64,000 nt of DNA from Coleofasciculus sp. FACHB-T130. GTDB taxonomy: Bacteria; Cyanobacteriota; Cyanobacteriia; Cyanobacteriales; FACHB-T130. Position numbers and translations under genes: made by a program. The notes below the pieces were generated by a model. It saw only the letters and a list, made by a program, of their open reading frames with translations, made no database searches and was not told where the DNA came from. The first letter of the stretch is position 1. Each line of letters opens with the position of its first letter. This document shows, one piece after another, positions 48,872-57,295 of the stretch. The stretch spans positions 1-64,000 of the forward strand of contig NZ_JACJOG010000020.1 of assembly GCF_014695375.1 (NCBI RefSeq), given 5' to 3'.

Positions 48872-49885
48872 TTAGAAAAAGTACGTATACAGGAGAGTCA
48901 TTATAAAAGTCAGCTGAGCTGCAAGACCAAATAGGTAAAACACAGCTCTGGGTTTGAAAATGGATAACATCAAACCGATGCCTTTGAGGTCAATCATGGG
49001 GCCAAATACCAGAAAGGCTAACAAGGAGCCGCTGGTAAATGTTGTGGCAAAGGAAAGGGCAAAAAAGGAATCGACCGTTGAACAAATGGACACGAGAGCC
49101 GCTAATCCCATCATCGCAAGGATGGAGGTGATTGGTCCCTGACCCAAGCTGAGGATCAGTTCGCGGGGAGCGAGTACCTGAATCGCCGCTGCGATCGCGC
49201 TTCCCAAAATTAACACGCCTCCCAATTCCCGCAGCTCTTGCACTGTATTATCAAGGAACATCCGCAGCTTGAAAGGCAGGGGTTTTGACGTAATCGATTG
49301 ACCCATCATCCCACCGCCGGAGACGCCAACGGCGCTCATTATCGGTTGCGGTTGTCCCAGCCAAAACGTGCCGGATTTTAACAAGGTGGGAGTATCGTCT
49401 TCCCGTGCCCCTTGAGTTTGCATCTGAGGTATGGCGCAAGCGATCGCGGGTTGCAGTAACGGCTTCAGATTAGATTGAACGCTGAAAACCGAGGCAATAA
49501 TCGTCGCGATCGATAAAGAAAATACCACCCGCAAAACGACAATTTCTGGCTGATCTCGAAACGCTACCCAGGTTGACCAGATGACGATCGGATTAATGGT
49601 CGGTGCCGCTAGCAAAAACCCAACTGCCACAGGTGCAGGCACTCCCTGCATCAGCAACCGTCGCGCCACCGGCACGTTGCCGCACTCACACACCGGAAAC
49701 AAAAAGCCCGCACAACTGCCTACAAATGCCCCCAATATGGGGTTCTTCGGCATAGCAGAAATCAGCTTGCCCTCATCAATCCACAACAGGAGCAAACCGG
49801 AGAGCAATACCCCCAGTAGTAAGAAAGGCATTGCCTCTACCAGCAAACTCAAAAACAAGGTGAAAGCGTTGTGCAGTTGATTCAT
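48872..49885 (-). CDS. permease of the DUF318/ArsP_1 family (YcgR-like)
   Basis: 337 residues, about eight membrane helices. Conserved FPVCECGNVPVARRLLMQGVPAPVAVGFLLAAPTINPIV is the family signature (CECG, GxP, APTxNP). Exports or imports an unknown substrate; relatives extrude organoarsenicals. Paired with the downstream TIGR03943 protein, and possibly the propeller protein, as a three-gene unit. Confidence 0.85.
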   Translation of the reverse strand: MNQLHNAFTLFLSLLVEAMPFLLLGVLLSGLLLLWIDEGKLISAMPKNPILGAFVGSCAGFLFPVCECGNVPVARRLLMQGVPAPVAVGFLLAAPTINPIVIWSTWVAFRDQPEIVVLRVVFSLSIATIIASVFSVQSNLKPLLQPAIACAIPQMQTQGAREDDTPTLLKSGTFWLGQPQPIMSAVGVSGGGMMGQSITSKPLPFKLRMFLDNTVQELRELGGVLILGSAIAAAIQVLAPRELILSLGQGPITSILAMMGLAALVSICSTVDSFFALSFATTFTSGSLLAFLVFGPMIDLKGIGLMLSIFKPRAVFYLFGLAAQLTFIMTLLYTYFF

Positions 49886-49968
49886 GCTTTGGATCGTGAG
49901 AAGCCTTTTTTAGCTTTATGAGGTTGCCAAGACATTTTAGCGGTTATTACTACTCATCACTAGGGCTG

Positions 49969-50073
49969 ATGAATGTGCTAGTGGACGAACCCGATTACCA
50001 AAAGTTGCTCGCTTTCTCCCTTATCTATCGGTTGCTTTACCGTAAATTTACGGAGTTTACCGAACCTTTGTAG
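49969..50073 (+). CDS. possible 34-residue ORF upstream of the sensor array
   Basis: ATG 49969 to TAG 50071-50073, product MNVLVDEPDYQKLLAFSLIY... ending FTEFTEPL. A weak AGGG lies before the ATG. It sits in the 250-base gap between divergent genes. Only amino-acid balance supports it, so I give low confidence. Confidence 0.2.
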   Translation: MNVLVDEPDYQKLLAFSLIYRLLYRKFTEFTEPL

Positions 50074-50137
50074 TTTGTAACACGGACGATTGCTAGTGAA
50101 AATGCTATCCTAAGCTTGAAGTATACTCAAGCTTCCA

Positions 50138-51262
50138 TTGCTGCGTTTTCATGCAGCGGGGTACCCTGTGCTGAACGCATTTTTATCACTTCCTTTGTCA
50201 TCCAATCGAAGCCAGCAAGACTTGTGTTTAGAGTCCACGCTGCGATCGCTATCGCTTCACGATTGTCAGATTGAAGATCATCAACTTGGTTGGGAAGTAA
50301 CTCAGACTCTTAAAGCCAATCCGCTACTCCCAGGCGTCATCTTGATGAAGCAGGGTCAATTCGCTGGGATGATTTCGCGGCGGCGATTTTTGGAATACAT
50401 GAGCCGTCCCTACGGATTAGAACTCTTTTCCAAACGTCCCATTGAATGTTTATATCGTTCTGCCGAAACGGAAACTTTGATTCTGAACGGCGATACATTA
50501 ATTGTGGCGGCGGCGCGTCACTCTTTGCAACGAGCGGCTGAGTTACTTTATGAACCGATTGTGGTGGAGGTCGCGCCGCAAGTTTATCGATTATTAGATG
50601 TACATGAATTACTGATTGCTCAGTCGCAAATTCACGAATTAGCAACTGAACTGCTCACTCAACTTTATACTCATCTGGAAGCAGCAAACCAACAATTGCT
50701 GCGCCTTGCCACTTCTGATGGTTTGACTGGGGTTGCTAACCGACACCGTTTTGATAGCTATCTCGATTCCTGTTGGCACCAGATGCAGGCGAGTAATTCA
50801 GCATTATCGCTGATCTTGTGCGATGTTGATTTCTTCAAAAAGTACAACGATACCTACGGTCATCAAGCGGGTGATGACACTTTGCGACAGGTAGCGGGTG
50901 CCATCCAGCAAGCAGTGCAGCGACCGGAAGATTTAGTGGCACGCTATGGGGGCGAAGAATTTGCCGTGATTTTGCCGCACACATCGCTAGAGGGTGCCCT
51001 TCAGGTCGCAGAACGCATCAGATTGACTGTGAAAGCCTTGAAGATAGCCCATGTTTGCTCAGAAGTAAGCGAGTGCATCACCCTGAGTTTAGGCGTTGCC
51101 ACGATCTTTCCTAGCTCAAATTTTTTACCTGCAATGCTGATTGCAGCGGCGGACGAAAAGCTTTATCAAGCAAAACAGACTGGACGAGATCGGTCTCAAG
51201 GTCATTTGCTTCGCATTCCGCGCGATCGCTCATCCGTTTTTGAGCCATCTGCAACTTCTTGA
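50138..51262 (+). CDS. diguanylate cyclase with N-terminal CBS-like sensor
   Basis: 374 residues. C-terminal GGDEF domain (~185-355): SDGLTGVANRHRFD, DVDFFKKYNDTYGH, active site GGEEF (near 270), and RPED five residues before it, the RxxD inhibitory site. It makes cyclic di-GMP from GTP and should be feedback-inhibited. Residues ~25-165 form a paired CBS-like module (PGVILMKQGQFAGMISRRRF ... RPYGLELFSKRP ... YEPIVVEV...YRLLDVHELL) that is shared with the next two genes. The start is TTG 50138 or GTG 50168; the frame is open upstream. Confidence 0.9.
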   Translation: MLRFHAAGYPVLNAFLSLPLSSNRSQQDLCLESTLRSLSLHDCQIEDHQLGWEVTQTLKANPLLPGVILMKQGQFAGMISRRRFLEYMSRPYGLELFSKRPIECLYRSAETETLILNGDTLIVAAARHSLQRAAELLYEPIVVEVAPQVYRLLDVHELLIAQSQIHELATELLTQLYTHLEAANQQLLRLATSDGLTGVANRHRFDSYLDSCWHQMQASNSALSLILCDVDFFKKYNDTYGHQAGDDTLRQVAGAIQQAVQRPEDLVARYGGEEFAVILPHTSLEGALQVAERIRLTVKALKIAHVCSEVSECITLSLGVATIFPSSNFLPAMLIAAADEKLYQAKQTGRDRSQGHLLRIPRDRSSVFEPSATS

Positions 51263-51521
51263 ATACAAATTATTCCGCTTTAGATAAATATATAGAGTTG
51301 TTTTAGTTTAGTAAAAAGTGTAAATTATTGTATTTTTATAACAATTAAAAAACCTCTTGAGTCGTCATTTTTTAACCAAAGGTTAATCAAATCTTTAAAT
51401 CATATTTAAAGTTAAACTAAGGTTTTAGCTGTAAAATTTATAACTTAAATCAGTAGAATGTGGGGATAAAGTAAATTTTGCATCTCCCTATACAGCGAAT
51501 AAGAACTGATTGAGGTAATTT
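51263..51521. other. AT-rich gap between sensor genes 1 and 2
   Basis: About 260 strongly AT-rich bases with no gene and no clear terminator; it could hold a promoter for the second sensor gene. Confidence 0.35.
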
Positions 51522-53063
51522 ATGATGGCTTGGCAAGAATCTCCGCCGGAATTATCAGTTCTTCCTCTGTCCCAGATAAAGAACCTCAATTTAGAGTCAA
51601 CCCTTCAAGAGCTTCCGCTATACGATTTTCAGATAGAAGCCTCTGGTCTGGGGCAGGAAGTTAACAAAGAATTTGAAGGAAATGCGCTGCTACCAGGGGT
51701 CATTTTAACGATAGAAAGTCAGTTTGCGGGAATGATTTCGCGGCGACGATTTTTAGAACAAATGAGCCGTCCTTATGGACTAGAATTATTTTTAAAACGA
51801 CCCTTACAATCTTTATATCAATTCGCCAGTACCCATGTTTTGAAACTTTCTGGCAATACGTTAATTGTAGCGGCGGCAAAGCAGTCTTTGCAACGACCTC
51901 CTGAGCTACTCTATGAACCGATTGTGGTAGAGTTAGCGCCAGGAATTTACCGATTACTAGATGTACATCAATTATTGGTGGCACAGTCAAAAATTCATGA
52001 ACTCACAACCGAGTTGCTCAACGAGCAAACCAAAGCTCAGATGCTGCAAACCGAAAAAATGGCGAGTTTGGGACGGACGGTTGCTGAGGTTGCCCATGAG
52101 ATTAGAAACCCCATTAACTGCATTAATGGGAATTTTGGTTTTGTAGAAACTTATTACAAAAATTTAATCGGTTTATTGGCAGCTTATGAAAAAGCTGAAA
52201 CTTTGAATACAATCGAAGAATTGAAAGAGGAAATTGAATATGATTTTCTTCTAGAAGATTTGCCTAAGTTGATAGGAAGTATGAAGCTGAGTGCGGAACG
52301 ATTAACAAAAATCGTTGGCAGTCTGCGAAACTTTTCTCATATGGATGAAACCAAGAGACAGCCTGCTGACTTACACGAATGTATTGAAAGTACCTTATTA
52401 ATTTTAAATAATCCCATCAAGCAGGGGATTCAATTAATTAAAAAATATGGCGATTTACCACTGGTGAATTGCTACTCAGGTCAACTGAGTCAGGTATTTA
52501 TGAATATCATTAGTAATGCGATTGATGCACTCAAAGATCGAGTCACTGACGGGTCGGATTGGCAACCCCAGATAGAGATTACGACGGAAGTTTTAGAAAT
52601 CCAAGATTCTGAATGGGTTGTAATCCGGATTGCGGATAATGGGCCGGGAATTCCACCAGAAATTCAGGATCGGATTTTTGAGACGTTCTTTACTACAAAG
52701 CCGGTGGGCAAGGGAACGGGATTGGGATTGGCAATTAGTTATCAAATTGTTACTGAGAAACACGGGGGTCATTTATCGGTGCGATCGCGTAGTGTATGTC
52801 CAGAGGATTGCTCGCCTTTGGCGTATCCTCCTCCTAGCACCGCCTCCCATAATGGTTCCGTAGTTGAAGCGTTGTCGGTGCCCGTAGCTTCCGCCGTAGG
52901 AATAGGAATCGCAGATTCGTATCCCCGGCAAGACAGAATCTATAGTGCGGCTAGCGGATGCGAGGCACCAGCAGCGGCACAGTTGCTAGCTAATTCCAGG
53001 GAGATAGAAGATTCACAACCAAGGATGGGCACAGAATTCGAGATCCGATTGCCACTCGGTTAA
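51522..53063 (+). CDS. histidine kinase with CBS-like sensor (gene 2 of the array)
   Basis: 513 residues. Same N-terminal sensor as the preceding cyclase (~30-165), a short helical linker, HisKA-type H-box VAHEIRNPINCINGN (H191), N-box NIISNAIDAL (~328), G1 DNGPGIPPE (~372) and G2 GKGTGLGLAIS (~396). So it has a complete phosphotransfer and ATP-binding core, in the long-loop hybrid of the HAMP-less Synechocystis type. Between G2 and the final MGTEFEIRLPLG is an ~80-residue low-complexity insertion encoded by repeat DNA. No membrane helix; cytoplasmic. No response regulator gene nearby. Confidence 0.9.
   Translation: MMAWQESPPELSVLPLSQIKNLNLESTLQELPLYDFQIEASGLGQEVNKEFEGNALLPGVILTIESQFAGMISRRRFLEQMSRPYGLELFLKRPLQSLYQFASTHVLKLSGNTLIVAAAKQSLQRPPELLYEPIVVELAPGIYRLLDVHQLLVAQSKIHELTTELLNEQTKAQMLQTEKMASLGRTVAEVAHEIRNPINCINGNFGFVETYYKNLIGLLAAYEKAETLNTIEELKEEIEYDFLLEDLPKLIGSMKLSAERLTKIVGSLRNFSHMDETKRQPADLHECIESTLLILNNPIKQGIQLIKKYGDLPLVNCYSGQLSQVFMNIISNAIDALKDRVTDGSDWQPQIEITTEVLEIQDSEWVVIRIADNGPGIPPEIQDRIFETFFTTKPVGKGTGLGLAISYQIVTEKHGGHLSVRSRSVCPEDCSPLAYPPPSTASHNGSVVEALSVPVASAVGIGIADSYPRQDRIYSAASGCEAPAAAQLLANSREIEDSQPRMGTEFEIRLPLG
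52781..52995 (+). repeat. repeat-derived insertion within histidine kinase
   Basis: The CA domain is interrupted after HGGHLSVRSRSV by DNA beginning GCGATCGCGTAGTGTATG (52781-52798), continuing into low-complexity codons (CPED, PPPSTAS, SVPVASAVGIG). The same starter sequence opens the insertion of the next kinase at the same protein position. Confidence 0.8.
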
Positions 53064-53193
53064 GGCGCTTGTTCACAATTTTTCTGGAAAATAGTAGCAG
53101 AAATTAACCTCAAGGGCAGGTGGAAAACTGCTGAAAATGGTAGTCTATGGTCATAGCTGATTCCAGCTTCACTGCTGCATTTGTGGGCGTTGT

Positions 53194-54687
53194 GTGTCGG
53201 TACCAAACGGATTTATATCACTTCCGTCCTTGTCCCAAGGGAGCGATCGCGACCTCTCTATAGAGTCAACTCTTGGGGAATTGCCGCTGTACAACTTTCT
53301 GGTAAAACCCATCTGTCTGGGTGTGGATATTGCCCGAATTTTTGAGAAGCATCCTCTACTGCCAGGAGCCATCTTAGTCGAACAGGGTCAGTTTGCTGGG
53401 ATGATTTCGCGGCGGCGGCTTTTGGAGTACCTGATCCGTCCTCATCGACTAGAGCTGTTTTTGCACAAACCGCTGCACATCCTCTACAAGTACGCCCACT
53501 CTGAGGTTTTAATCCTTCCCGATAGTACGCCGATTTTGACAGCAACCCACCAGGCGCTGCGGCGATCGCCTGAATTTTTGGCAGAACCTGTCGTAGTGCA
53601 AGTGGGAGAATCTGATTATCGGCTGTTAGATGTTCAGGATTTGAATGTTGTTTCTTGGCAAATCCGGGGAATCGAAGCTCAGGTGCGATATGAACGCACC
53701 CAAGCTCAGATGATTCAAAGTGAGAAAATGGCAAGCTTAGGGCGCTTAGTAGATGGAGTTGCTCACGAAATTTTAGACCCGGTTGGCTTTATTTGGGGGA
53801 ACTTAACGTATGTCTCAACTTATACTGAAAACTTGATAGAATTGCTGTCTGCTTATGAGACACATCTGCCGCAGATTCCTGAAGAAATTGCGGCTCTGAA
53901 AGAAGACATAGAATTTGATTTTGTACAACAGGACTTACCCCGCTCAATTGCCAGCATCCGAGCCGGAGCAGAACGATTGAAAAAGCTCGTGATGAGTCTG
54001 CAAAACTTCTGCCATATTGATGATGTTTATCCTAAGCCTGCCGATTTACACGCTTGTTTAGATAGTATTGTTTTGCTTTTAAAAAGTCGTGTAAACAACG
54101 AAATTGAAATTATCAGAAATTATGGTCATTTGCCGCCGGTACAATGCTACGCGGGTCAATTGAATCAGGTTTTCATGAATATCCTGACGAATGCGATTGA
54201 TGCATTGATTAATCAAGCAGTCGTTCAGCAGTTTACTCAAGATTTTCAAGGAACATCGCCCCCGAATATTCAAGAGAAACCTCGGATCGAAATCACGACT
54301 GAGGTTTGTTCGCACAAGGCAAGTCAGACAGGAGTTTCTGATTCGCGCTGGGTTTCCATTCGCATTGCCGATAATGGCCCTGGGATGTCTCCGGAAGTAC
54401 AGCAGCAAATTCTTGAGTCTTTTTCTGTAGAGAAACGCTCTGCTAAAGAGACGAGTTTATCGGTAAGTTATCAGATTGTGACGGCGAAGCACGGTGGAAA
54501 ATTAAGAATGCGATCGCGTAGTGTATGCCGTTTGGGCGACTCGCTTAGTGTATGTCCTGAGGATTACTCGCGCAGTGGATGCCCAGAGAGCGGATCTCCT
54601 CAGGGGTATGCCACTCCTAGCAATTCCAGCGGAGAACCTAAACCAGGCATTGCCACCGAATTTGAGATTTTGTTGCCTTTGGTTTAA
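53194..54687 (+). CDS. histidine kinase-like protein with decayed ATP-lid (gene 3 of the array)
   Basis: 497 residues, GTG start. Third copy of the sensor module (~20-160), then the H-box VAHEILDPVGF (H191; the usual N after HEIxx is replaced by D), N-box NILTNAIDAL (~328) and G1 DNGPGMSPE (~392). The G2 lid, GTGLGL in gene 2, reads SAKETSLSVSYQIV, so the glycine-rich loop is lost and ATP binding is probably impaired. Its insertion (~437-485) carries three variants of the GCGTAGTGTATG repeat. It may be an inactive partner that heterodimerises with gene 2 (inference). Confidence 0.85.
   Translation: MSVPNGFISLPSLSQGSDRDLSIESTLGELPLYNFLVKPICLGVDIARIFEKHPLLPGAILVEQGQFAGMISRRRLLEYLIRPHRLELFLHKPLHILYKYAHSEVLILPDSTPILTATHQALRRSPEFLAEPVVVQVGESDYRLLDVQDLNVVSWQIRGIEAQVRYERTQAQMIQSEKMASLGRLVDGVAHEILDPVGFIWGNLTYVSTYTENLIELLSAYETHLPQIPEEIAALKEDIEFDFVQQDLPRSIASIRAGAERLKKLVMSLQNFCHIDDVYPKPADLHACLDSIVLLLKSRVNNEIEIIRNYGHLPPVQCYAGQLNQVFMNILTNAIDALINQAVVQQFTQDFQGTSPPNIQEKPRIEITTEVCSHKASQTGVSDSRWVSIRIADNGPGMSPEVQQQILESFSVEKRSAKETSLSVSYQIVTAKHGGKLRMRSRSVCRLGDSLSVCPEDYSRSGCPESGSPQGYATPSNSSGEPKPGIATEFEILLPLV
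54511..54635 (+). repeat. repeat-derived insertion within kinase-like protein
   Basis: CGATCGCGTAGTGTATG at 54511 is followed by related units GCTTAGTGTATG (54543) and GCGCAGTGGATG (54570), translated as RSRSVCRLGDSLSVCPEDY. The insertion site equals that in the preceding kinase. Confidence 0.75.
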
Positions 54688-54736
54688 TTAAAAATTAACA
54701 AGCCGCTGTATTTTTAATTGGGCAACTTTCAGGACT

Positions 54737-55408
54737 CTAAGGCTCTACTTTTACAGGAGTTCCGATGTTGACCTGTGCATACAAAGCCAAAATATCCTGA
54801 TTACGCATCCGGACGCAGCCGTGAGAAACTGCCTGTCCCACCAGTTTTTCCTGGGGGGTGCCATGAAACCCGATAAAATTGCGTCCGTCTGTCCAAAAAG
54901 CAATCCACCTGGCTCCTAAAGGATTATCTGCACCTGGAGGAACGACTTTTCCATTCCAAGGATGCTGCCAAGCTGGATTGCGTAGCATTTGCGTCACCTT
55001 AAACGTGCCTGTAGGCGTCTCCCAGCCCTTTTTACCGACTGCGATAGGATAACTTGCTTTCACCTGATTGTCTCGGTAGACATAGACGCGGCGATCGCTT
55101 AATTTAATCACTAAATGAGTATCGGGCGTGGTACTCGCTGGGGAGAGTTCCTCTAAAGGCAGATACAGAGAGGGTGCCCCCAGCGGAGGCAATTGGGGTT
55201 CCGAAGGCAATTCGATCGTCGCCTCTCTGGTAGTTGCCAAAGCTTGTGTTGGAACTGAGGCAGCCGTCTGCTGCCGAACGCCCAGCAATAGAATGGCTGT
55301 ACTGAAGCACAGCAGCTTGAAGCTTCCAGATGGTAATTTACCTCCCAGCATTCCTGTCCTCTCTTTTCCCTGGTCAACGACTCTTATCGAATTATTATCT
55401 GAGATCAA
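54737..55408 (-). CDS. L,D-transpeptidase (YkuD domain)
   Basis: 223 residues. Hydrophobic N-terminal segment (~32-50, LLCFSTAILLLGVRQ) for export, a Pro-rich linker, then the YkuD domain (~100-223): VIKLSDRRVYVYRDNQ, GWETPTGTFKV, GARWIAFWTDGRNFIGFHGT, and the catalytic SHGCVRM (Cys about residue 200). It forms 3-3 crosslinks in peptidoglycan or attaches proteins to it. Complements the RodA gene elsewhere in the window as cell-wall machinery; convergent with the histidine-kinase array. Confidence 0.92.
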   Translation of the reverse strand: MISDNNSIRVVDQGKERTGMLGGKLPSGSFKLLCFSTAILLLGVRQQTAASVPTQALATTREATIELPSEPQLPPLGAPSLYLPLEELSPASTTPDTHLVIKLSDRRVYVYRDNQVKASYPIAVGKKGWETPTGTFKVTQMLRNPAWQHPWNGKVVPPGADNPLGARWIAFWTDGRNFIGFHGTPQEKLVGQAVSHGCVRMRNQDILALYAQVNIGTPVKVEP

Positions 55409-55652
55409 AACTGTAAATCACACTGAGCTGACTGACTTGTTTAAAATTGGATTTTCCTAGTCTTGTCAAGTCTCACAAAGTCAGATTTTATTCCCAGCTC
55501 TACTCCTAAGGGCTTATATAGTCCGGTAGATTGAATCTTCAGTAGAGCTAGATAGGATTTGGGCAATAATCCAGGCATTTTCATCCGTTGTTGACTACAA
55601 CTGTTGCCGATAGTCAAGTTTATTACCCAAATATTTTAAAAGTGAGGGTGTA

Positions 55653-56228
55653 ATGCGTTTACAAAAAACCAAAGTATTGACAGGTACGATGCTAACACTG
55701 TTACTCTCGGCAGTATCAGTGTTGCCAGCGATCGCTCGCCCAGTAGAAGGTGAATCCAGGCAGCTCATTAGCCAAACAAACACCGACACACCTACTGCCA
55801 ATCCAACCAACACCAACACAACTACTCCTAACTCAACCGATACGAATCAAGTAGTTAGAGGCACCGTCAGCAGCGTTAGAGGCAATGTAGTCACGCTAAG
55901 ACTGCCAGACGGTACAACCAGAAGTATGATGCTCTCACCAGAGGATCTAACTCGGTTGAACCTCATGCCAGGAATGGAGATTAGCGCCACATTGGATGAC
56001 CAGAATATGGCTAGCAATGTGAGTATGGTTGAAGCAGCCGATGCGACAGATACTACTCGCCTCAACAGAACCCGTCGAGTGGAAGAGACAACGATTCAGC
56101 GAAGAACGGTGCAGACAACACCGTCTCCTGGTCCGACAACAACCACTGGAGAGACCACAAGCACTCCAGATACAGCTCAAACCGAACCGCAGACGACTGA
56201 GGCAGCGCCAGTGCCAGCGCTTTGGTAA
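55653..56228 (+). CDS. secreted protein with OB-like domain and Thr/Pro tail
   Basis: 191 residues. Signal peptide (~1-29, MLTLLLSAVSVLPAIA), Thr/Asn-rich spacer, a small beta domain (VVRGTVSSVRGNVVTLRLPDGTTRSM...ISATLDDQNMASNVSMVEA, ~68-130) and a Thr/Pro/Glu low-complexity tail. The domain resembles DUF5666/OB-like periplasmic modules. Probably periplasmic or cell-surface; function unknown. Divergent from the L,D-transpeptidase; strong terminator downstream. Confidence 0.72.
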   Translation: MRLQKTKVLTGTMLTLLLSAVSVLPAIARPVEGESRQLISQTNTDTPTANPTNTNTTTPNSTDTNQVVRGTVSSVRGNVVTLRLPDGTTRSMMLSPEDLTRLNLMPGMEISATLDDQNMASNVSMVEAADATDTTRLNRTRRVEETTIQRRTVQTTPSPGPTTTTGETTSTPDTAQTEPQTTEAAPVPALW

Positions 56229-56274
56229 TGACTTAACCAGCATTCTTGAGCAATTAACAAAGAATCGTTAATGT

Positions 56275-56311
56275 AACCATGCCGTCCTTTTGGGGACGGC
56301 ATGGTTATTTT
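56275..56311 (+). terminator. terminator after secreted protein gene
   Basis: AACCATGCCGTCC (56275-56287) pairs with GGACGGCATGGTT (56294-56306), 13-bp perfect stem followed by ATTTTGGG. Convergent rimM may share it. Confidence 0.85.
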
Positions 56312-56382
56312 GGGAAATAATTTTCCGAGATAGATTCCGAGATAGATGCTTGGTTGCGATCGCGCTGGGATTCTGAACAAAT

Positions 56383-57030
56383 TCAAACGTCCTGATTCAT
56401 TTCTAGCAATCCAGGCGGTGGCGTAATTTCAATTCGTCGATTCTCCAGGTCTACCACAGGCGCGATCGCTTTCACAAAAGGAATCAAAATGGTAGACGGC
56501 TTCGGTGGTTTGGGTCTAAGAACTTTCCGTTTTTTACTGGTTCGATTGACTTCCCCTTTCTGGGGTGTTTCCGGCTCATCCTCTGGCGCTACAGCTACAG
56601 GTTGCTGGTGCAACTGCACTTCCAGTAAATCGTTGCCAGCCGGAATTACATTCACCACCACGCCCAAGTTTTCTCCCGATTCTTGAACGAAAACTTCCAT
56701 CCCAATCAAGTCTAGAACGTGGTATTCATCTTCTGCCAAGATAGGGCGATCGGAAGCTTTTACCATTAACTTGGTTCCCGCTAGCGCCTCCGCTCGATCC
56801 CGATTTTCTACCTCAGCAAGCTGTACAACGTATAGATTTTTACCATCTATATACCGCCCTTTCACCAATTTCACTGGCTGCGGTTCTGTCTCGCCCGGTC
56901 GCAACATCCAACGCTCTCCCGGTTCCTCAAAGCGTTCTGGGAATTGGGATTCCGGATACACCCGCAACTCCCCTTTCATCCCTTGAGCGGCAACAATTGT
57001 GCCAATTTCTAACCACTGGTCATTGGTCAT
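56383..57030 (-). CDS. rimM: ribosome maturation factor RimM with internal basic insertion
   Basis: 215 residues versus ~170-180 usual. Acts in 30S subunit assembly by binding S19. N-terminal RimM domain starts [22 protein letters not shown] barrel (~95-200) with [11 protein letters not shown] and [11 protein letters not shown]. Between DLLEVQLH and ILIPF lies an extra ~40-residue Pro/Lys/Glu-rich insert ([11 protein letters not shown]...[13 protein letters not shown]), common in cyanobacterial RimM. Convergent with the secreted-protein gene. Confidence 0.93.
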   Translation of the reverse strand: MTNDQWLEIGTIVAAQGMKGELRVYPESQFPERFEEPGERWMLRPGETEPQPVKLVKGRYIDGKNLYVVQLAEVENRDRAEALAGTKLMVKASDRPILAEDEYHVLDLIGMEVFVQESGENLGVVVNVIPAGNDLLEVQLHQQPVAVAPEDEPETPQKGEVNRTSKKRKVLRPKPPKPSTILIPFVKAIAPVVDLENRRIEITPPPGLLEMNQDV

Positions 57031-57070
57031 CAGCTTTCTGTATTCCGTATTCCGTATTCTTTTTCATGCC

Positions 57071-57191
57071 CTACCGTGTACGCACAAATCTTCTTGTACT
57101 TGCCAGTCCGGTTTTGATCCCCCTAACCCCCGATAAATTGGGGGAGCAATCAACGTTTTGCCACTTAATCAAAGATATGTGTACACGGTAG
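57071..57191. mobile_element. MITE-like element with CTACCGTGTAC terminal repeats
   Basis: CTACCGTGTAC (57071-57081) is exactly mirrored by GTACACGGTAG (57181-57191), and the pairing continues inward with two mismatches (~22 bp imperfect TIR). The 121-bp unit contains a CCCCCTAACCCCC...GGGGG palindrome and no gene. Confidence 0.6.
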
Positions 57192-57295
57192 TGAATGCTT
57201 TGATAACTGGAAGGGGCGGCGACACAGAGACTTCTAAAAGTTCGCGCTTTTCTGACTTAGTTCGCATCGCCGCGAATTCTGTCCGGCAGGGCTTT

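Noticed and set aside
49886-49968. Zur box upstream of the permease gene
   Set aside because: The YcgR/YcgQ pair is zinc-regulated in Bacillus, but no convincing TGATAAT-type palindrome is present here.
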